Positions 1 to 3,840 of a stretch of DNA of 7,094 bases are shown here, one piece after another. The position numbers were made by a program, and so were the translations under genes. The stretch lies in NCBI GenBank assembly GCA_020062065.1, contig JAGUWZ010000052.1, positions 1 to 7,094 on the forward strand, read 5' to 3'. The notes below the pieces were generated by a model, which did not search any database, was not told the origin of the DNA, and was given only the letters and a program-made list of their open reading frames with translations. The stretch's first letter is position 1. Each line of letters begins with the position of its first letter. The stretch comes from Candidatus Omnitrophota bacterium (lineage in GTDB: Bacteria > Omnitrophota > Gorgyraeia > Gygaellales > Profunditerraquicolaceae).

Positions 1-105
1 ATCTAAAAACCTACGGATGCCCGCCTGTCTCGCCTGAGACACTCTAAAAAACTCCTCTAAACAGCCAGACACAAAACCTCTTGTATTTAAGGCTTCAGAA
101 GCCAC
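1..105 (-). other. Leftward open frame running off the window edge, doubtful coding
   Basis: Read on the minus strand from a GTG at 105-103, the frame stays open for 35 codons to the left edge. The peptide begins VASEALNTRGFVSG and continues with LEEFFRVSQARQAGIRRFLD, a plausible amino-acid mix. No Shine-Dalgarno sequence precedes the GTG, and the frame also stays open some way upstream of it. The same bases form several stem-loops, so this may be structured or repeated intergenic DNA that happens to be open. I recognise no family. It could be the start of a gene whose body lies outside the window. Confidence 0.2.
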
Positions 106-120
106 TGGCGAAATTTTTTT
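64..120 (+). terminator. Nested stem-loop followed by seven T, possible rightward terminator
   Basis: GCCAG (64-68) pairs with CTGGC (105-109). Inside it sit a small hairpin, ACAA (71-74) with TTGT (81-84), and a stronger one, GGCTT (91-95) with AAGCC (99-103). After the outer stem come GAAA and then seven T (114-120). This could be an intrinsic terminator for a gene left of the window, insulating the C promoter just downstream. A separate hairpin, TGTCTC (26-31) with GAGACA (36-41), lies further left. The outer stem is short, so confidence is limited. Confidence 0.35.
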
Positions 121-121
121 G

Positions 122-156
122 ATGATACTTATAGTATGTAGACTTATTAGTATCAT
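122..156 (+). promoter_or_regulatory. Controller-protein operator (tandem C-boxes)
   Basis: Two adjacent near-palindromes precede the controller gene: ATACT-TAT-AGTAT (125-137) and GACTTATTAGTATC (141-154), separated by GTA. Both resemble the GACTTATAGTC half-sites bound by C proteins of type II R-M systems (such as Esp1396I and AhdI). The whole site is framed by an outer inverted repeat, ATGATACT (122-129) and AGTATCAT (149-156). The right box overlaps the likely -35 element. In known systems a dimer on the left box activates and a second dimer on the right box represses. That mode is inferred here; the sequence match and the location are directly visible. Confidence 0.75.
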
Positions 157-166
157 GTTATATAAT
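139..166 (+). promoter_or_regulatory. Promoter of the controller-nuclease operon
   Basis: A perfect -10 box TATAAT (161-166) lies 16 bp after TAGACT (139-144), which matches the TTGACA consensus at four of six positions. A weak -35 box overlapped by an activator site is typical of C-protein-dependent promoters. Transcription would start near 172-174, at the first base of the 91-bp repeat, giving a leader of about 90 nt before the ATG at 262. Confidence 0.6.
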
Positions 167-170
167 ATTT

Positions 171-261
171 GTCAAGAAAAGTTTTAACCTAAAAACTTTT
201 CTTGATCCTTAAGGCCAACAGCCGAAGGACCTAAAGTAATATAATTTCCTAGGCTATCAAG
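171..261 (+). repeat. 91-bp direct repeat, copy 1 (leader of the controller gene)
   Basis: This element recurs in the same orientation at 3214-3304 with five differences in 91 positions, all transitions (221, 228, 230, 247, 251). It ends at the base before the C-gene ATG and starts about where transcription should begin, so it forms the whole 5' leader. It opens with a perfect 14-bp hairpin (172-185 with 192-205), followed by the palindrome CCTTAAGG (207-214) and a second pairing region to 261. The only Shine-Dalgarno-like bases before the ATG are AGG at 251-253, inside this element. Its minus strand supplies TTGACA (175-170) pointing left. Confidence 0.9.
172..205. other. Perfect 14-bp stem-loop at the 5' end of repeat copy 1
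   Basis: TCAAGAAAAGTTTT (172-185) pairs exactly with 192-205 around the six-base loop AACCTA. Read rightward it would be the first structure of the C-nuclease mRNA and could protect the 5' end. The 3' arm sequence CTTGAT (201-206) can alternatively pair with ATCAAG (256-261) directly before the start codon, so the two folds exclude each other. Confidence 0.7.
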
Positions 262-477
262 ATGAATAATCAAAAAATTTATAAGCAATTCGGAAATAAT
301 GTCAGGAAATTTCGGGTAAGGCGTAACCTTAGTCAAGAAAAGTTAGCCGAGTTGTCAGATTTACACAGGACGTATATAGGAGGCATAGAAAGAGGAGAAA
401 GAAATTTATCTTTAAAAAACATTTATAAAATTGCAGAAGCATTAAATATTAAAGTTTCAGAATTATTTAAAACCTAA
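262..477 (+). CDS. Xre-family controller (C) protein of the R-M system
   Basis: This 71-residue protein is a single Xre/Cro helix-turn-helix domain, about the usual size of R-M controller proteins. Residues 11-50 carry the fold: GNNVRKFRVRRNLSQEKLAE, then the recognition region around LHRTYIGGIERGERN, then the closing helices LKNIYKIAEALNIKVSELF. C proteins dimerise, bind C-boxes, activate their own promoter and so delay the nuclease until methylation is in place; at high level they repress. Matching C-boxes lie at 125-154, and the nuclease gene follows after 10 bp, which supports this role over a generic repressor. The ATG at 262 is chosen because the leader repeat ends at 261 and the domain begins soon after. 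It has no strong ribosome site, only AGG at 251-253, so translation may be weak or controlled by the leader. Confidence 0.88.
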   Translation: MNNQKIYKQFGNNVRKFRVRRNLSQEKLAELSDLHRTYIGGIERGERNLSLKNIYKIAEALNIKVSELFKT

Positions 478-481
478 GGAG
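476..481 (+). promoter_or_regulatory. Ribosome binding site of the nuclease gene
   Basis: AAGGAG lies six bases before the ATG at 488 and overlaps the TAA stop of the controller gene (475-477). This fixes the nuclease start and suggests the two genes are translationally linked in one mRNA. Confidence 0.8.
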
Positions 482-487
482 AGTTAA

Positions 488-1222
488 ATGAGCACTCAAA
501 CATTAACCGCCAAACATTTTTCGCGTTTTGGTGAATTTATTGCCTCTTTTGAATTATCAAAAAGGGGATGGAATGTTTATAGTCCGATGTACGATGAGTA
601 TTTTGATTTGATAATACATAAAGTTGTTTGTAAAAAATGTGGCAAGCAATGGAATCCTACCCCTGCCTTAGTATGTAGCAAATGTGGTTCTGAAATATCA
701 ACTACAAATAAAACCAGAATTATTGCTTATAAAATATGTAGGGACTGCAATCACAAAAACAGAGGAAATGTAGCTAAGTGTAAAAAATGTGGATCAAAAA
801 ACTTATTTAATAGACCAACCTGTTATAAACAAGGATGTAACGGTATAGTTAATCTTAAGCCACATAAATGCGACTGTGGCTCAAGAAGTTATAAATCAAA
901 ATTCAGAACAATACAGGTTAAATCTTCAAGAATTGAATATAAAGGGAATAAATGCAAAAACACATATGCTGTTGATATGAAGCCAAAAGATTTATTAGAA
1001 AATCTTACTCATTTTTATATTTGGATCTGCATAGATCAGGATAACAATGACAAAATATATCCTTTAGTTTTAAGTGTTAAGGATTTTAAACAAACGATGG
1101 GAAATGCTTTAGGGGGAATTTCTTTTCTTAAAGATCAAAATAGGCAGCATTTTAGCAAAGACTTTGCTAAAAAAGGTCACAGGTGGGGTAAATTTCTTAA
1201 CAATTTTCAGATATTAGAATAA
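488..1222 (+). CDS. Predicted type II restriction endonuclease, PD-(D/E)XK fold with zinc ribbons
   Basis: The protein has 244 residues. Residues 12-45 look like the start of a PD-(D/E)XK nuclease: RFGEFIASFELSKRGWNV with E16, then a strand with the likely metal-binding D40 (EYFDLII). The partner motif comes about 100 residues later as IQVKSSR (Q143, K145). Between them are three cysteine clusters typical of zinc ribbons: C48/C51 with C63/C66, C84/C87 with C98/C101, and C112/C117 with C128/C130. These may help DNA recognition. The C-terminal part (171-244) has core strands such as THFYIWICIDQ. It would cut foreign DNA at a site protected by the methyltransferase at 1224-3155. Evidence for a restriction role is the fold plus position between a C protein and a methyltransferase; the cut site cannot be read from sequence. 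Q in place of E in the E-x-K motif is a known family variant. It is co-transcribed with the controller and ends one base from the convergent methyltransferase stop. Confidence 0.78.
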   Translation: MSTQTLTAKHFSRFGEFIASFELSKRGWNVYSPMYDEYFDLIIHKVVCKKCGKQWNPTPALVCSKCGSEISTTNKTRIIAYKICRDCNHKNRGNVAKCKKCGSKNLFNRPTCYKQGCNGIVNLKPHKCDCGSRSYKSKFRTIQVKSSRIEYKGNKCKNTYAVDMKPKDLLENLTHFYIWICIDQDNNDKIYPLVLSVKDFKQTMGNALGGISFLKDQNRQHFSKDFAKKGHRWGKFLNNFQILE

Positions 1223-1223
1223 A

Positions 1224-3155
1224 CTATCTTAAATCTACTTCAGAAAAAATTGCCTTATCCCAAAGCGTATTAAATTCTCTTTCTATTCTTTTTAAAACAA
1301 TATTTCTAAATAATTTTTTATTAATGTCTATTCCTATACCTGTCCTCTTTAGTTTTTTAGCAACAATCGTAGTTGTAAAACTTCCAGCAAAAGGATCAAG
1401 AACTTTATCTCCGACATAAGTAAAAAACTTTATTGCCATTTCGGGAATATCTTCGGGGAAAGGCGCAGAATGGCCCAAAGTATTCTCGCCTTTAGAATTA
1501 ATCTTTATTACCGGTGAGAATCTAACTATATCTCTGCGCCACTTTTTTATAAGCTCAATATCTATCATGTTTTCTTTTGTTTGATAAGTCTTTGATTGAA
1601 CTAAATTAGTTTTTAGAGAAAATCTTTTGCCTCTATTAGCAGCACTCCTTCTAAAACAAGATTCATTTTTACATTCCCAACTTTGTAACCCAGGCTCAGA
1701 TTGAGTATTGCCACTTACTTTTAAAGAACCACATTGCGGACATGGATATCTAGTTAAATCTAATCTATGTTTATGGAATACCAATAAGTGTTCGTAGCAA
1801 TTCATAGGGTATTGGTAAAAAGGATAGGGCTTATCACCATTTTTATGTCTTTCACTCTGCACTTCACCCTTATCCCAAATGATGTCATCTACAAAAGTAA
1901 AACCACATTCTTCAAATATTTTTATAAAATATGCACCTAAAGGAATCCTACTTTTACCCCATACTGATTTCGTAACTGTGTTTGGATTATCAAAGATATC
2001 CCCCACATTAAAAACCCAAACTCTATGATTATCTAGGACTCTATAAGTTTCTTTTATTATTGCTTTCATATCTTCTAAATATTCATTAATATTATTCCAC
2101 TGAGAATATTCTCTTGCATTGTAATATGGTGGAGAAGTTACCATAAGATGAATAGATTCGGAATCCATTTTTCTTAAAGCTTGAAGACAATCTCCCCAGA
2201 TCAACTTTAAATCTGTATTTTTATCGTTTATAAAGTTTATAAGTTCTGTGCATCTATTCGGATTTGTAGCGATTCGATAATTGTTTTTTACAACTTCGCA
2301 GTAGATATTGTTAAACTGAGAGATATACTCTTCGGGTACATTAGCATGGATATATTTTAGTTTTTTAATAAACACGCTTAGTTCACTATTATTGAAAATA
2401 GAAGTTAAATATGAAAAACTTGTATCAAAAATCCTATCTAGATAATTATTAAATTTGGGCTTCTCAATTTTCAATTTTGGTGAAATGTCCCCTCTTTTCT
2501 CTACTCTTTTCTCTATGACATTTTTAGTATTTATTTCTAATGGAGTTAAATTATTAAACGCTATATCTTTTGATTGCTTAATCGTGTCTATCACAACTCC
2601 TAACACCTGAGTTTGATTTACAAATATAGGAGAAAGATTTTTATTAGCTGCTTGGAGCCTTATTGTATCTCCTTCTTTATAGAACTTCTTTAAAGTCACC
2701 TCGTTATTCTCTAATAACGCAACTACTCTATCGCCGTTATTAGCAGAGTTTTGTTGTTTAACTATTACAATATCGCCATCGTCAATATTTTCGTCTATCA
2801 TACTTTTGCCTTCTACCTTTAAGGCAAAATAGTTACCACTTGGTTTTATTGTACCCTGAGGAACTGCAATAGTCTCTTTATTTTCTATGGCTTCGATTGG
2901 AGCTCCCGCAGCAATTCTGCCAAGAAGAGGAATTTGGACCATTTTTTGTTTTGAGAAAACATCCAATGCTCGCGGCTGATTGATTTCTTTACGAAGATAC
3001 CCCATATCTTGTAATGCTTGAACATGATAATGAGCGGTAGAAACAGAAGAGATGCGAAGATGTTTTTTGATTTCTTCTAAGGATGGAGCGTAGTCATTTT
3101 TATTGATATAATTTTTTATGAAATTTAATACTTGTTTTTGACGCTTGGTAAGCAT
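1224..3155 (-). CDS. LexA repressor/autoprotease fused to a beta-class DNA methyltransferase
   Basis: This is a 643-residue protein. Residues 1-65 match the LexA winged helix-turn-helix (MLTKRQKQVLNFI, then APSLEEIKKHL). Residues 74-193 are a full S24 peptidase domain with cleavage site A83-G84 (RIAAGAP), nucleophile S118 (EGKSMID) and general base K156 (EVTLKKF), almost in register with E. coli LexA (A84-G85, S119, K156). A linker and uncharacterised helical part (194-315) follow. The methyltransferase has catalytic motif IV TSPPYYNARE (340-349), a zinc-ribbon-like insert (C472, C475, C495, C500), motif X-like GHSAPFPEDIPE (561-572) and the AdoMet-binding motif DPFAGSFTT (587-595). This IV-before-I order marks the beta class, and SPPY favours N4-cytosine over N6-adenine methylation. 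It should protect the nuclease's sites. The ATG at 3155 is chosen because LexA homology begins there, AAGG lies 11 bases upstream (3170-3167), and the longer frame from TTG at 3218 would start inside the -35 box. The open frame has no stop across the fusion. Family functions are known; the joint function is inferred. Confidence 0.9.
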   Translation of the reverse strand: MLTKRQKQVLNFIKNYINKNDYAPSLEEIKKHLRISSVSTAHYHVQALQDMGYLRKEINQPRALDVFSKQKMVQIPLLGRIAAGAPIEAIENKETIAVPQGTIKPSGNYFALKVEGKSMIDENIDDGDIVIVKQQNSANNGDRVVALLENNEVTLKKFYKEGDTIRLQAANKNLSPIFVNQTQVLGVVIDTIKQSKDIAFNNLTPLEINTKNVIEKRVEKRGDISPKLKIEKPKFNNYLDRIFDTSFSYLTSIFNNSELSVFIKKLKYIHANVPEEYISQFNNIYCEVVKNNYRIATNPNRCTELINFINDKNTDLKLIWGDCLQALRKMDSESIHLMVTSPPYYNAREYSQWNNINEYLEDMKAIIKETYRVLDNHRVWVFNVGDIFDNPNTVTKSVWGKSRIPLGAYFIKIFEECGFTFVDDIIWDKGEVQSERHKNGDKPYPFYQYPMNCYEHLLVFHKHRLDLTRYPCPQCGSLKVSGNTQSEPGLQSWECKNESCFRRSAANRGKRFSLKTNLVQSKTYQTKENMIDIELIKKWRRDIVRFSPVIKINSKGENTLGHSAPFPEDIPEMAIKFFTYVGDKVLDPFAGSFTTTIVAKKLKRTGIGIDINKKLFRNIVLKRIEREFNTLWDKAIFSEVDLR

Positions 3156-3173
3156 TTTAAGTTTAGCCTTAAC

Positions 3174-3191
3174 TTTCGATTTATTTTCGAT
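3174..3191. promoter_or_regulatory. Tandem TTTCGAT motif, candidate operator for the LexA part
   Basis: TTTCGAT occurs at 3174-3180 and 3185-3191, 11 bp apart, about one helical turn. The cores also form a symmetric TCGA-N7-TCGA (3176-3190). The site touches the -10 box and the expected transcription start of the methyltransferase gene, a natural place for repression by its own LexA domain. It does not match the E. coli, Bacillus or other LexA boxes I know, so the assignment rests on position and symmetry only. Confidence 0.35.
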
Positions 3192-3218
3192 TATAATACA
3201 GCATAAATTAAAAGTCAA
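3190..3218 (-). promoter_or_regulatory. Promoter of the LexA-methyltransferase gene
   Basis: On the minus strand TTGACT (3218-3213) and a perfect TATAAT (3195-3190) are separated by 17 bp, a near-consensus sigma-70 promoter. Transcription would start near 3183, giving a leader of about 28 nt before the ATG at 3155. No C-box lies here, so the methyltransferase should be made without the controller. The -35 box is formed partly by the first bases of repeat copy 2. Confidence 0.8.
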
Positions 3219-3248
3219 GAAAAGTTTTAACCTAAAAACTTTTCTTGA
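3207..3248 (-). terminator. Likely intrinsic terminator of the glycosidase-patatin-lipoprotein operon
   Basis: Read leftward, the 14-bp hairpin (3248-3235 with 3228-3215) is followed by CTTTTAATTT, a T-rich tail. It lies about 85 bp after the lipoprotein stop and directly before the methyltransferase promoter, so it would keep host transcription out of the R-M gene. The stem is AT-rich with few G-C pairs, which makes strong termination uncertain. Confidence 0.45.
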
Positions 3249-3304
3249 TCCTTAAGGCCAACAACCGAAGAATCTAAAGTAATATAATTCCCTGGGCTAT
3301 CAAG
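3214..3304 (+). repeat. 91-bp direct repeat, copy 2
   Basis: Same element and orientation as 171-261 with 86 of 91 identical positions, so the two copies bracket the coding part of the R-M module. Here the element lies between two leftward genes instead of forming a leader. It includes the 14-bp hairpin at 3215-3248 and, at its left edge, most of the -35 box for the methyltransferase. The differences weaken the second pairing seen in copy 1 (AGCC becomes AACC, CCTAGG becomes CCTGGG). Confidence 0.9.
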
Positions 3305-3333
3305 GAAAATCTTCAACCCGCATTGGAAGCAAG

Positions 3334-3789
3334 CTATTTTTTAGCTTCGATGGCATTGAGTTCTACCTCCACTCTCTTGGCTTTTAGAGATTTTTCCAGA
3401 GTGGAAAATATCTTTCCTGAAATTAACTCCTGGGCATAAACACTCGGAGAGCTAACGAGAATCTTCGTATTGGCTTTATCTACTTCTTCAAAGAATATCC
3501 CCAGAGGTGTGGTATCTTCTTCAGAGACATAAATCGCAATCATCTTCTTCTGGCTATCTTTAGCATAAATATATGCGCCCATGTCCTGAAGTATAGCCTT
3601 GACTTTTAAATAACAGCTATTGTAATCACAATTAAAAGACTGGGAAATGGCGCTTGGCCTACCTTCCTCCAATACCTTTGTGGAAACTCCCGCAAAACCT
3701 TTTAATCCCTCTTTAATTCCCGCGCAGCCTGAAAAACTCATGGCCGCAAATGTGGAGAATAAAATAAATAAAATTCTTAACTTTTTCAT
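3334..3789 (-). CDS. Small predicted lipoprotein of unknown function
   Basis: The protein has 151 residues. It opens with a lipoprotein signal peptide: basic MKKLR, a hydrophobic stretch to about residue 18, and a lipobox-like FSGC ending at C22, the expected lipidated cysteine. The mature part begins AGIKEGLKGFAGVSTKVLEE and contains an alpha/beta region with FNCDYNSCYLKVKAILQDMG (cysteines 54 and 59 region) and strands around MIAIYVSEED and TKILVSSPS. The look is of a small periplasmic domain anchored to a membrane. I recognise no characterised family. A strong AAGGAGG (3800-3794) lies four bases before the ATG. It follows the patatin gene after 51 bp and is probably the last gene of that operon, suggesting an envelope role, though nothing shows its partner. 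Confidence 0.8.
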   Translation of the reverse strand: MKKLRILFILFSTFAAMSFSGCAGIKEGLKGFAGVSTKVLEEGRPSAISQSFNCDYNSCYLKVKAILQDMGAYIYAKDSQKKMIAIYVSEEDTTPLGIFFEEVDKANTKILVSSPSVYAQELISGKIFSTLEKSLKAKRVEVELNAIEAKK

Positions 3790-3806
3790 CGTTCCTCCTT
3801 AAATTA

Positions 3807-3833
3807 CCACTATCACGGCGTAGGTGATAGTGG
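3807..3833. other. 10-bp stem-loop between the patatin and lipoprotein genes
   Basis: CCACTATCAC (3807-3816) pairs exactly with GTGATAGTGG (3824-3833) around a seven-base loop. It lies between the patatin stop (3843-3841) and the lipoprotein ribosome site (3800-3794). On the minus strand it is followed by TAATTTAAGGAGG, with no T-run, so it is less a terminator than an mRNA-stabilising or processing hairpin, perhaps giving the lipoprotein a different expression level. Confidence 0.5.
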
Positions 3834-3840
3834 CAGGATC

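Noticed and set aside
22..41. Short CGCCTG duplication as a CRISPR-like repeat
   Set aside because: Only two copies of six bases with a three-base gap; it is part of a simple hairpin.
171..261. Calling the repeat a c-di-GMP-I (GEMM) riboswitch
   Set aside because: CAGCCGAAGGACCTAAAG and CTAGGCTATCAAG resemble one half of the aptamer, but the P2 stem and the GACGCAAAGCC core are missing, and copy 2 does not preserve the pairing.
3156..3218. Longer start (TTG at 3218) for the LexA-methyltransferase
   Set aside because: The extra 21 residues have no LexA homology, and the TTG lies inside the -35 box of the gene's own promoter, upstream of the expected transcription start.
172..3248. The 14-bp inverted repeats as terminal inverted repeats of a transposon
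   Set aside because: Each is a hairpin within one repeat copy, no transposase or integrase is present, and no short target duplication is seen at the outer edges.
171..3304. Direct repeats as attL/attR of an integrative element
   Set aside because: No recombinase gene lies between them, and the C-box operator that belongs to the module lies outside the left copy.
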